A program made the position numbers and the translations under genes. This document shows positions 17,504 to 25,493 of a stretch of 64,000 nucleotides of DNA, piece after piece. The DNA comes from Ferrovibrio sp964218355 (lineage in GTDB: Bacteria > Pseudomonadota > Alphaproteobacteria > Ferrovibrionales > Ferrovibrionaceae). Location of the stretch: NCBI RefSeq assembly GCF_964218355.1, contig NZ_CAXPMC010000009.1, forward strand, positions 310,001 to 374,000, in the 5' to 3' direction. How positions within the stretch are numbered: position 1 is the first letter of the stretch; every line of letters begins with the position of its first letter. The notes beneath the pieces were generated by a model. It made no database searches and was not told the DNA's origin. It was given only the letters and a program-made list of their open reading frames with translations.

Positions 17504-18340
17504 ATGGGCTTTCGCGATCTGCTGCTGCACCTGACCTGCGGGGACGACGATTGTGTTGCCGACCGGGTGGGCTATGCAGCCGCGCTGGCGGCACATTGCG
17601 GTGCGCATCTGACCGGCCTGTTCACGCGGCCGCGCATGGCGCTGGCTTATCATTACATTCCGGCGGCCAAGATCGCCGAGCATCGCGCCACCGTCGATCT
17701 GGCGGCGGCCACGGGCCGACGGCTGTTTGAGGAGAACCTGGCTCGTCACGGCATCGCCGGCGAGTGGCTGGAGGCGGATGCCGGTGCGCTGGAAGCCGTG
17801 CAGCTGCATGGCCGCACTGCCGATCTCGTCGTGCTGGGGCAGCCCGGCGCCACCAGCATCGATCCGCTGGTTGGCCCGGAATACGATGCCGAGCATCTGT
17901 CACAGGACCTGATGTTCAGCCTGGGCCGGCCGGTGATCCGCCTGCCGCGCGACCTGGCGCCGGAACCGCGATGCAGCCATGTCCTGATCGGGTGGAACGG
18001 CAAGAAGGAGGCGGCGCGGGCCGTGCACGATGCCCTGCCGCTGCTGTGCCAGGCGGACAAGGTGACCGTGCTGTGCGTCGATGAGGGGCGCATGGACGGC
18101 ACGCCGGGGGCGGATCTGGCGCGTCATCTGGCGCGTCATGACGTGACGGTGGATCTGGTGGTGTCGCCGGAATCCGACCGCGATGCCGGTGCCATCCTGC
18201 TTGAACAGGCGGCCCGGCTGGGGGCGGACCTGATTGTGATGGGCGCCTATGGCTACATGCGCTGGCGGGAGCGGGTTTTCGGCGGTGCCACCGAAAGCGT
18301 GCTCGACGGCGCCCGCATCCCGGTCCTGTTCAGTCACTGA
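17504..18340 (+). CDS. Universal stress protein, tandem-domain, paralogue 3
   Basis: This is the most divergent of the three paralogues: FRDLLLHLTCGDDDC at the start, and GAYGYMRWRERVFGGATE at the C-terminal nucleotide-binding site, where the usual HSRLRE is changed. Starting at ATG 17504 gives exactly 278 aa, the same length as the other two, so this start is chosen over the GTG at 17495. GAGGGG upstream overlaps the end of paralogue 2, so the pair is probably cotranscribed. The divergence suggests a specialised role within the trio. Cellular location is cytoplasmic. Confidence 0.9.
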   Translation: MGFRDLLLHLTCGDDDCVADRVGYAAALAAHCGAHLTGLFTRPRMALAYHYIPAAKIAEHRATVDLAAATGRRLFEENLARHGIAGEWLEADAGALEAVQLHGRTADLVVLGQPGATSIDPLVGPEYDAEHLSQDLMFSLGRPVIRLPRDLAPEPRCSHVLIGWNGKKEAARAVHDALPLLCQADKVTVLCVDEGRMDGTPGADLARHLARHDVTVDLVVSPESDRDAGAILLEQAARLGADLIVMGAYGYMRWRERVFGGATESVLDGARIPVLFSH

Positions 18341-18402
18341 GCCGCCCGGCGGCCATTTGCCGCAGCGGCAGGCATGCACTAGTCTCGGGGGCGGAGTTCC
18401 CC

Positions 18403-18945
18403 ATGCTGCTGTCTGCTGCCGATTCCCTGCTGCTGATTGTCGATATCCAGGCGCGCCTGCTGCCTGTGATGAAGGATGGCGACCGCGTGGTCGGCAACAC
18501 GGTCCGCCTGCTGCAGGCGGCCGGGGCGCTGGCGGTGCCGGTCCTGCTGACCGAGCAGTATCCCGAGGGGCTGGGCGCCACGGTGCCGGCGGTCCGCGCC
18601 GCTGCCGGTGAGGCGCCGGCCCTCGCGAAGAAGGATTTTTCCGGCTATGCCGACCCCGTGATCCGGGCCCGCATCGCCGATTGCGGAAGGCCGCAGGTGG
18701 TGATTGCCGGAATCGAGGCACATGTCTGCGTGCTGCAGACCGCCCTGCAGCTGGCGGCGGCGCATTACCGGGTGGCGGTGGTTGCCGATGCCGTTTCCTC
18801 CCGGCATGCCGACAGCGTTGCGGTGGCAGGCCGGCGTATGGCCGCCGCCGGGATCACGCTGGCAACCACCGAGATGTGCCTGTTCGAGTGGCTGGGCACT
18901 GCCGCGCATCCGGAATTCAGGGCCATCTCCCGTCTGATCAAGTAA
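18403..18945 (+). CDS. Isochorismatase-family cysteine hydrolase
   Basis: This 180-aa alpha/beta protein has the isochorismatase-like triad: Asp in LLIVDIQARL near residue 14, Lys in ALAKKDFSGY, and the nucleophile Cys in IAGIEAHVCVLQTAL. The family includes isochorismatases, nicotinamidases and many uncharacterised amide hydrolases; this short form matches the YcaC-like/uncharacterised branch. GGAG seven bases before ATG sets the start. It follows the stress-protein trio by 62 bp and precedes an alpha/beta hydrolase by 16 bp, so it may share their transcript. The substrate cannot be told. Confidence 0.88.
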   Translation: MLLSAADSLLLIVDIQARLLPVMKDGDRVVGNTVRLLQAAGALAVPVLLTEQYPEGLGATVPAVRAAAGEAPALAKKDFSGYADPVIRARIADCGRPQVVIAGIEAHVCVLQTALQLAAAHYRVAVVADAVSSRHADSVAVAGRRMAAAGITLATTEMCLFEWLGTAAHPEFRAISRLIK

Positions 18946-18961
18946 GGAAAAGGAAACTGCC

Positions 18962-19660
18962 ATGCGCCAGCCGCTGGTCCTCGTGCCCGGTCTGCTGCTG
19001 ACCGATGATTTCTGGCGCGAACAGGTCGCCCGCCTGTCGGGCGAGGCCCAGTGCATCGTGCCGTCGGGCCAGTACAACCAGGACAGCATTGCCGATATGG
19101 CCCGGGCCGTTCTGGCCGAGGCGCCGGAGCAGTTCGCGCTCTGCGGCCTGTCGATGGGTGGCTATATCTGCCACGAGATCATGCGGCAGGCGCCGGAGCG
19201 GGTGACCCGGCTGGCCCTGCTGGATACCTCGGCGCGGCCGGATACGCCGGAACAGACGAAAACCCGCCGCAGCTTCCTGCAGCTGGCGCAGACCGGCCGC
19301 TTCAAGGGCATCACGCCGCAGCTGCTGCCATTCCTGCTGCATCCGCAGAACCAGCAGAACCGGGCACTGGTGGACCGGCTGATGGCGATGGCCGAGGAAA
19401 TCGGCCGCGACGGCTATCTGAAGCAGCAGACCGCGATCATGGGCCGGCCGGACAGCCGGCCCTTCCTGCCGGGCTACCGGCTGCCGGTGCTGGTGCTGTG
19501 CGGCCGCGTCGATGCGCTGACGCCGGTCGAGGTGCATGAGGAAATGGCGGCGATGATTCCCGGTGCCGAGCTGACGGTGATCGAGGATGCCGGGCACCTG
19601 CCGCCGATGGAAACCCCCGATGCGGTGGCCGCTGCCCTGCGGAGGTGGCTGGCCCGCTGA
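18962..19660 (+). CDS. Alpha/beta-fold hydrolase
   Basis: The 232-aa protein shows the alpha/beta hydrolase triad: nucleophile Ser64 in LCGLSMGGY, Asp in LCGRVDALTP and His in EDAGHLPPMETPD. There is no signal peptide, so it acts in the cytoplasm. The family covers esterases, C-C hydrolases and lactonases. A clear AAGGAAAAGGAA site precedes ATG 18962. It lies 16 nt after the isochorismatase-fold gene and ends 3 nt before the convergent GGDEF-like gene. No further clue to substrate is present. Confidence 0.88.
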   Translation: MRQPLVLVPGLLLTDDFWREQVARLSGEAQCIVPSGQYNQDSIADMARAVLAEAPEQFALCGLSMGGYICHEIMRQAPERVTRLALLDTSARPDTPEQTKTRRSFLQLAQTGRFKGITPQLLPFLLHPQNQQNRALVDRLMAMAEEIGRDGYLKQQTAIMGRPDSRPFLPGYRLPVLVLCGRVDALTPVEVHEEMAAMIPGAELTVIEDAGHLPPMETPDAVAAALRRWLAR

Positions 19661-19663
19661 CGG

Positions 19664-20851
19664 TCAGCCGCGCAGCGCCGCCATCAGCGGCGCGGTCTCG
19701 ATCCGGTTGCGCCCTTCGGTCTTGGCCCGGAACAGCGCATCGCGGGCGCGCTGGACCAGGGTTGGCCAGTCGTCGCCATGCAGGCCCAGCGTGGCGATGC
19801 CGACGCTGGCCGTCAGCCGGATATCCATCCGGCCGAGGCTGTGGCCCGATGCGGCGATCTGGCCGCGCAGCCGTTCCGCCTGGGCCTCCGCACCGGCCAG
19901 CCGCGTGCTGGGCAGCAGGATGCAGAAACTGGCGCCGTCGAGGCGGGCGACGAAATCCTCGCGGCGCAGGCTGCGCGAGGTCAGCACGGCCAGCTGCTGC
20001 AGCACGGTATCGCCGTAGCGGTAGCCGTATTGCCGGTTGACGGCATGGAAATAGTCGATGTCGAGGATCATCACGCAGAGCGGATAGCCATGCCGCCGGG
20101 CGCGCGAGATTTCCTTCATGCCGATCTCGTCGAGCAGATGCCGGCTGATCAGCCCGGTCAGTTCGTCGGTGCGGGCCTCGTAGCCGAGGCGCTGCTGCTG
20201 GCGCTGGGCCAGCATCATGCCGGTGGCCACCGCCAGCAGCAGGGAGCCGAGGCCGGGGATCAGCAGGATGCCGCTGCCCAGCGGTCCGCCGGCCAGATCG
20301 ACCTTGCCGATCAGCCCGAAAAATCCGGTCAGGCTGCGCAGCAGATAGAGGATGGCGGCGATGCCCAGCAGGATCGCGGCGAAGGCCTGGCTCTGCAGCA
20401 GGGCCGGCTGCATGTGTCGCAGCAGGGTATAGCAGGCGCCGCCGGCCATCAGCGCCATGCCGATGCCTATAAGGCCGGCCCGCATCATCACATCCGGCTG
20501 CGCGAACAGGAAATAGGCGAAGCCGGCGAAAAAGCCGAGCAGGGTGGCCATAACCGGCAGATAGGGCAGCGGCAGCTGCAGGAAGCGGGCATAGCCGATC
20601 CACAGCACGGCATACATCAGCACGAAGCCGGCGCCGGTGATCACCGCAACCAGCGGCTCGGTCTGCGGGCTGCGCAGGGTGGTGAGCAGCGTGCTGATCG
20701 CGAACAGCATGTAGCCCATCGACCACCAGGCCGGACCGGACTCGCGCGGATACATCATGCTGATGCCCATCATGATCAGCAGGTCGCAGACGGCAATCGA
20801 GATGGCGACCAGCGCGACCAGCGGCAGAGTGTCAAGGCCGGCCATGATCAT
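19664..20851 (-). CDS. Membrane protein with degenerate GGDEF domain
   Basis: The N-terminal 215 residues form about seven membrane helices and the rest is a GGDEF fold starting at RTDELTGLISRH. Key residues are altered: the GG(D/E)EF signature reads DGASF (residues 305-309), and the substrate loop reads DIDYFHAVNRQYG, where Lys and Asp of the usual F-K-x-x-N-D are His and Arg. Loss of the catalytic acid predicts no diguanylate cyclase activity. It may instead bind GTP or cyclic di-GMP, or act as a signalling partner. The gene starts 25 nt after parE on the same strand, so it could be cotranscribed. ATG 20851 and ATG 20845 are both possible starts. Confidence 0.88.
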   Translation of the reverse strand: MIMAGLDTLPLVALVAISIAVCDLLIMMGISMMYPRESGPAWWSMGYMLFAISTLLTTLRSPQTEPLVAVITGAGFVLMYAVLWIGYARFLQLPLPYLPVMATLLGFFAGFAYFLFAQPDVMMRAGLIGIGMALMAGGACYTLLRHMQPALLQSQAFAAILLGIAAILYLLRSLTGFFGLIGKVDLAGGPLGSGILLIPGLGSLLLAVATGMMLAQRQQQRLGYEARTDELTGLISRHLLDEIGMKEISRARRHGYPLCVMILDIDYFHAVNRQYGYRYGDTVLQQLAVLTSRSLRREDFVARLDGASFCILLPSTRLAGAEAQAERLRGQIAASGHSLGRMDIRLTASVGIATLGLHGDDWPTLVQRARDALFRAKTEGRNRIETAPLMAALRG

Positions 20852-20876
20852 CGCTGATACCCCCGGCGGCGCATGG

Positions 20877-22844
20877 TCAGACGTCGATATCCGTGGCGAA
20901 GGCGGCGCGCTCCTGGATGAACTGGAAGCGCAGCTCGGCCTTGCGTCCCATCAGCCGCTCGACCAGGTCGTCGGCCTCGCGCACCTCGTCGACCGGTACC
21001 TGCACCCGCAGCAGGGTGCGGTTCTTCGGGTTCATGGTGGTTTCCTTCAGCTGCGCCGGCGGCATCTCGCCGAGGCCCTTGAAGCGGCTGATCTCCACCT
21101 TGCGCCCCTTGAACATCTCGGCAATCAGGCGGTCCTTGTCGGCATCGTCCATGGCATAGACGGTCTTGCCGCCGGCACTGATCCGGTAAAGCGGCGGCTG
21201 CGCCAGATACAGGTGGCCATGCTCGATCAGCTTCGGCATCTCGCGGAAGAAGAAGGTCATCAGCAGCGAGGCGATATGGGCGCCGTCGACATCGGCATCG
21301 GTCATGATGATGACCTTGTCGTAGCGCAGGTCCTCGTCGCGGTACTTGCCGCCGATGCCGCAGCCCAGTGCCTGCACCAGGTCGGTCAGTTCCTGGTTGG
21401 CGGCAAGCTTGCCCGAGCCGGCCGAGGCGACGTTGAGAATCTTGCCGCGCAGGGGCAGCACGGCCTGGATGCGGCGGTCGCGCGCCTGCTTGGCCGAGCC
21501 GCCGGCGCTGTCGCCCTCGACGATGAAGATTTCCGAACCGTTGGCAGCCTCGTCGGCGCAGTCGGCCAGCTTGCCGGGCAGGCGCAGCTTGCGGGTCGCC
21601 GACTTGCGGCCGACCTCCTTCTCGGCGCGGCGGCGCAGGCGGTCCTCGGCGCGTTCGATGATATGGGCGAGCAGGGCATTGGCCTGCTGCGGCGCCCCGG
21701 CCAGCCAGTGGTCGACATGATCCTTGACCGCCTGTTCGACCAGCTTCTGGGCTTCCACGGTGACCAGCTTGTCCTTGGTCTGGCCCTGGAACTGCGGTTC
21801 CTTGATGAAGACCGACAGCATCGCCGCGCCGCCGCCGACGATGTCGTCGGCGGTGATCTGCGACGCCTTCTTGATGCTGGCGAGTTCGGCGTAATCCTTG
21901 AAGCCGCGCAGCAGGGCTGTGCGGAAGCCGGCCTCGTGGGTGCCGCCTTCCGGCGTCGGCACCGTGTTGCAGTAGGAGTTCAGCCAGCCTTCGTCGATTT
22001 CCTGCGGCCAGTGGATCGCCCATTCGACCTGGCCGCGTTCGCCGCCGAGCGCGGCGCGGCCGGCGAAGGGAACCGGCGTGACGGTGGCGCGGCCCTCCAG
22101 CTGGGCGCTGAGATAATCCTGCAGGCCGCCGGGGAAATGCAGCACGGCTTCCTGCGGGGTGTCGTCGCCGGTGGGGATGCGCTCGGCGGCGCAGGTCCAG
22201 AGGATCTTCACGCCCGGATAGAGATAGGCCTTCGAGCGCGCCATCTTGAACAGCCGGGCGGCGCGGAAATGCGCACCCTTGCCGAAGATCTGCTCGTCGG
22301 GATGGAAGATCACCGTGGTGCCGCGGCGGTTGGGCACGCTGCCGACCTTTTCCAGCTTGCCCTGCGGGGCGCCGCGGGAATAATCCTGCCGCCACAGCAC
22401 GCGGTCGCGCGCCACCTCGACGGTCAGCCGGTCGGACAGTGCATTGACCACCGAGACGCCGACGCCATGCAGGCCGCCGGCGGTGGAATAGACCTTGGAC
22501 GAGAACTTGCCGCCGGAATGCAGGGTGGTGAGGATCACCTCCAGCGCCGACTTGGTCCTGAATTTCGGATGCGGGTCGACCGGGATGCCGCGGCCGTTAT
22601 CCATCACCCGCAGCGCGCCATCGGCCAGCAGCTCGACCTCGATGCGGTCGGCATGGCCGGCGACGGCCTCGTCCATGCTGTTGTCCAGCACCTCGGCAAA
22701 CAGGTGGTGCAGGGCACGTTCGTCGGTGCCGCCGATATACATGCCCGGGCGGCGGCGGACGGGTTCAAGGCCCTCGAGAACCTCGATATCCTTGGCGGTG
22801 TAATCGGCGCCGGCACGGCTGCCGCTCTGGAACAAGTCGTTCAT
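20877..22844 (-). CDS. parE: DNA topoisomerase IV subunit B
   Basis: ParE is the ATPase subunit that decatenates daughter chromosomes together with ParC. The 655-aa product has the GHKL ATP site (EVLDNSMDEA, MDNGRGIPVD, GLHGVGVSVVNALS), the transducer domain, and the TOPRIM region with IVEGDSAGGSAKQARDR and MTDADVDGAHIASLL. The C-terminal RFKGLGEMPPAQLKETTMNP motif is typical, and the lack of a large insertion and the overall length favour ParE over GyrB. ATG 22844 is chosen because it gives the usual MNDLF start; a GTG at 22853 is possible. It is divergent from the thioesterase gene and followed closely by the degenerate GGDEF gene. Confidence 0.95.
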   Translation of the reverse strand: MNDLFQSGSRAGADYTAKDIEVLEGLEPVRRRPGMYIGGTDERALHHLFAEVLDNSMDEAVAGHADRIEVELLADGALRVMDNGRGIPVDPHPKFRTKSALEVILTTLHSGGKFSSKVYSTAGGLHGVGVSVVNALSDRLTVEVARDRVLWRQDYSRGAPQGKLEKVGSVPNRRGTTVIFHPDEQIFGKGAHFRAARLFKMARSKAYLYPGVKILWTCAAERIPTGDDTPQEAVLHFPGGLQDYLSAQLEGRATVTPVPFAGRAALGGERGQVEWAIHWPQEIDEGWLNSYCNTVPTPEGGTHEAGFRTALLRGFKDYAELASIKKASQITADDIVGGGAAMLSVFIKEPQFQGQTKDKLVTVEAQKLVEQAVKDHVDHWLAGAPQQANALLAHIIERAEDRLRRRAEKEVGRKSATRKLRLPGKLADCADEAANGSEIFIVEGDSAGGSAKQARDRRIQAVLPLRGKILNVASAGSGKLAANQELTDLVQALGCGIGGKYRDEDLRYDKVIIMTDADVDGAHIASLLMTFFFREMPKLIEHGHLYLAQPPLYRISAGGKTVYAMDDADKDRLIAEMFKGRKVEISRFKGLGEMPPAQLKETTMNPKNRTLLRVQVPVDEVREADDLVERLMGRKAELRFQFIQERAAFATDIDV

Positions 22845-22949
22845 AATACTCACAGAATCGGATTAACGGGTGAACCGGGGGCGGCCACAGTATACTGTGG
22901 CGTCCGGCTCGGCTACAACCAACATCTGGTGTCACGACAGGACCTTGCC

Positions 22950-23366
22950 ATGACCGAATCCGCCTCCGCCCGCGGCGAGCCGCTGATCCGCACCGCCCCG
23001 ATGCCGGCCGACATGAACGGCAACGGCGACATCTTCGGCGGCTGGGTGCTCAGCCAGATGGACATTGCCGGCGGCATCGTTGCCGCCCGCCGCGCGCAGG
23101 GCCGCGTGGTCACCGTGGCGGTGGATGCGATGACCTTCCACCAGCCGATCAAGGTCGGCGACATCGTGTCGATCTATGGCCGCGTGCTGCGGGTCGGCCG
23201 CACCTCCATGGCGGTGCAGCTGGAGACCATCGTCGCCCGCCGGCTCGATCCCACCGAGATCAAGGTCACCGAGGGCGTCTATACCTACGTCGCCATCGAC
23301 GAGCATGGCCGGCCGCGGCCCGTGCCTGCTGACAGCCGGCCTGCCGACAGCCGCCCGGCAGGCTGA
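22950..23366 (+). CDS. Acyl-CoA thioesterase, hotdog fold (YciA-like)
   Basis: This 138-aa hotdog protein has the YciA signature MNGNGDIFGGWVLSQMD, whose Asp activates water for thioester hydrolysis, followed by VAVDAMTFHQPIKVGD and VGRTSMAVQLE. Enzymes of this group cleave a broad range of acyl-CoAs. The C-terminus ends in a repeated Pro-Ala-Asp-Ser-Arg segment, which looks like a small tandem duplication. It is divergent from parE and ends 5 nt before the PAS-like gene, suggesting an operon of two. Confidence 0.88.
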   Translation: MTESASARGEPLIRTAPMPADMNGNGDIFGGWVLSQMDIAGGIVAARRAQGRVVTVAVDAMTFHQPIKVGDIVSIYGRVLRVGRTSMAVQLETIVARRLDPTEIKVTEGVYTYVAIDEHGRPRPVPADSRPADSRPAG

Positions 23367-23371
23367 CGGCG

Positions 23372-23845
23372 ATGGCCGGCGATGACCGCCACTGGGCGGC
23401 CGACGAGATCGTCGCGCCGGCGCTGATCGCCCTGAAGGCGGTCTATGACGAGATTCGCGGCGACGCGCCGCTGGCCGCCTACACGGCCCTGCCGCCGGCG
23501 GAGACGCTGCCCGGCCTGGCCGACCTCGCGGTGGTGGAGGTCGATGCCGACCGCAGCTTTCCCTACCAGGCGATCGGTGCGGGCTACCGCCGCACGGCGG
23601 CCATCGGCGGCGCCGGCCTGCAGCCGGGCCCGGACGGCCGCATCCGCGAGACCCGGCCGGTGATCCGCCAGCATTTCGGCCTGGCGCTGGCCGAGGGCCG
23701 GCCCTTCCATGTCAGCGTCACCCGCTGGGACGGCCCGAAGATCCTGCAATACGACCGACTGATCCTGCCGCTGGACGATGGCCGCGGCAGCATCACCCAT
23801 CTGCTGGTGGGCGAGGTGTTCCTGCGGGTGGCGAAAGAGGGCTGA
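23372..23845 (+). CDS. Small protein, possibly PAS_5-like
   Basis: The 157-aa protein is not firmly recognised. The middle section (VDADRSFPYQAIGAGYRR, then RPFHVSVTRWDGPKILQYDRLILPL) has the order of strands seen in PAS_5-type proteins, which carry one PAS domain of unknown ligand. A clearer PAS_5-like protein is encoded at 56246. It has no membrane segment or signal peptide. It begins 5 nt after the thioesterase stop, so the two are likely cotranscribed. The PAS assignment is tentative. Confidence 0.6.
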   Translation: MAGDDRHWAADEIVAPALIALKAVYDEIRGDAPLAAYTALPPAETLPGLADLAVVEVDADRSFPYQAIGAGYRRTAAIGGAGLQPGPDGRIRETRPVIRQHFGLALAEGRPFHVSVTRWDGPKILQYDRLILPLDDGRGSITHLLVGEVFLRVAKEG

Positions 23846-23906
23846 AGCCCGCCCAGCCGGACCGCAAATCATTGATATTCCAAGCCAGTGGGCCGCCATG
23901 GACGGC

Positions 23907-24047
23907 CAGTTGCGAGCCAATTGCAGTCCATTCGCGCCAATTCCATGCCAATTCGCGCCAATTCCAGCCCATTCGATGCCAGTTGCGGCCGGTTCGCTGC
24001 CAATGCCGGCCAGCGGGATGCCGGTTCCGGCCGCTCCGCTGCCGGTT
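23907..24047. repeat. Degenerate 10-11 bp repeat array in helical phase
   Basis: About fourteen copies of a CCA(A/G)TT-like or CCGGTT-like core start at 23907, 23918, 23929, 23938, 23949, 23959, 23970, 23980, 23990, 24001, 24011, 24022, 24032 and 24042. The mean spacing is 10.4 bp, close to one turn of B-DNA. The early copies are AATT-rich and later ones drift to GC. The period is not a multiple of three, so it is not a coding repeat. The whole 437-bp gap 23846-24282 holds no gene I can support. The array lies upstream of the JmjC-like gene and may be a bent-DNA or protein-binding element. Confidence 0.7.
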
Positions 24048-24282
24048 TCGTCGGGCAGGGGCCGTCGGGGCGGTGTGCCGCCAGAAGGCGGCAGGCGGGG
24101 TCACCGGGCAGATTCACGATGGACAACAGCAGTAGGCAATCAGGAACATATCATAAACAAAGATGTCGCACAAGCGACCGGACCGCAATCCATGCCTGTG
24201 TTTTTCATTCTCATGTCACCAAAACGGGATTTTCCGTATAGGATCACAACCATCGTCCCATCCCGGCCGGCAGGGAGGAGCC

Positions 24283-25311
24283 ATGACCCCGCAGCAGATC
24301 GAGGCGCTCTGGCGCGAAGCGCGGCAGATCGATCCCAGCCTGAAACTGCGCCCCGGCCAGGCCGCGGCGCTGGTGCGGCGGCAGCTGAAGCCCGAGCCCT
24401 ACAGCCGTCCGCGGCTGTTTGCGGCGATGGCGGCGGGGCAGCCCGTGCTGTTCGCCGACTTTCCGGTGCCGGTGCGCGGCGCCGGCCGGCTGGGGCCGGG
24501 CCCGGCGGTCCTGTGCGCGCTGGAGACCGGCTTTCCGCCGGATCACAGGGTCCATATCCGCTGCGGCCCCGCCGGCACGCCCCGGCTGGTGACGGTGACC
24601 GAACTGCTGCGGCGCTGGCGCGGCGGCCGGGCGCGGGTCTCGGTCACCGACCTGCATGTGCGCGGCAGCGGCGTGATGCGCCGCATCGACTGCTCGACGC
24701 TGTCGGATTTCAACCTGCTGGCCGAATGCCGCGGCGAGATCGGCCTGCAGGAAATGCTGACCATGGTGGTCAGTTCGGCCGGCACCTTCACCGATTCCCA
24801 TACCGACGACCCGGACGGCAGCAACCACTGCTTCACCGGCCGCAAGCTGTGGCTGGCCTGGGATACCTTTGCCGGGCTGCGCCACGGCCTTGAGGATGTC
24901 GAGCGCAGCGGCACCAGGCGCGACCGCGCCGCTTTCGGCATGGACGGCTTCCTTGCCGTGCCCGGCGCGCGCTGGTTCACCGTCGAGGCCGGCCAGACCC
25001 TGTTCCTGCCTGGCCATCTGACCCACAAGGTGGTGACCCTGGAAGACTATCTCGGCATCGGCAGCTTCTTCGTCATGCTGCCGGACTGGCCGCGCACCCA
25101 GGCGCGCTGGCGCCGGCACGGGCCACTGTGGGCCCAGGGCGAACCGCCGGAGCGCCGGTTCGATCTCGTCGACCGCATCGGCGGCCGCGTGCGCGAGAAA
25201 GTGCATGCGCTCGCGCGGTCGCCGAAAGCGGAACGGGAGCGCTGGGGGCTGGCACAGATGCGGCAGGTGCTGTCGCACAGCGGACGCGCGACAGAGTTTC
25301 GGCCGGCGTGA
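24283..25311 (+). CDS. JmjC-like Fe(II)/2-oxoglutarate oxygenase-type protein
   Basis: This 342-aa protein has a JmjC-like cupin core: HxD at His173-Thr174-Asp175 (TDSHTDDPDG), Lys188 in GRKLWLAWD as a plausible 2-oxoglutarate contact, and a distal His in FLPGHLTHKVVTLEDYLGIG (His248). Proteins of this type hydroxylate amino acid side chains in proteins or small molecules. The conserved SSAGTFTDSHTDD context supports a working metal site. A strong GGGAGGAG precedes ATG 24283. The gene stands alone behind a 437-bp gap that contains the phased repeat array and an AT-rich stretch. The substrate is unknown, and its closest known relatives cannot be named from sequence alone. Confidence 0.75.
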   Translation: MTPQQIEALWREARQIDPSLKLRPGQAAALVRRQLKPEPYSRPRLFAAMAAGQPVLFADFPVPVRGAGRLGPGPAVLCALETGFPPDHRVHIRCGPAGTPRLVTVTELLRRWRGGRARVSVTDLHVRGSGVMRRIDCSTLSDFNLLAECRGEIGLQEMLTMVVSSAGTFTDSHTDDPDGSNHCFTGRKLWLAWDTFAGLRHGLEDVERSGTRRDRAAFGMDGFLAVPGARWFTVEAGQTLFLPGHLTHKVVTLEDYLGIGSFFVMLPDWPRTQARWRRHGPLWAQGEPPERRFDLVDRIGGRVREKVHALARSPKAERERWGLAQMRQVLSHSGRATEFRPA

Positions 25312-25493
25312 GACTGGCCGACGGCTGAATTTTTTCCGTCATGCCACGCTCAGAGCACCATCAACCGAAATTCAGATTTGTATTACTAAAGTGAGAAAGG
25401 AGGTCTGCGGCATATTTTTAATAGCGCCGTTATTGCCAATTTTGCGTCTTCGGCGATGGAGTATTCCTGGTGACCTGACGGACCGGCCGAGCC

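Noticed and set aside
20757..22949. Plus-strand open frame running opposite parE into the thioesterase
   Set aside because: Only the last 138 codons from ATG 22950 show a real family; the rest is antisense to parE.
23778..24893. Open frame crossing the phased repeat array
   Set aside because: The repeat period is not a multiple of three and the frame runs out of register with the JmjC-like gene, so it is not coding.
25312..25493. Possible small gene behind AAGGAGG near 25396
   Set aside because: No start codon at a suitable distance and no open frame of useful length follows.
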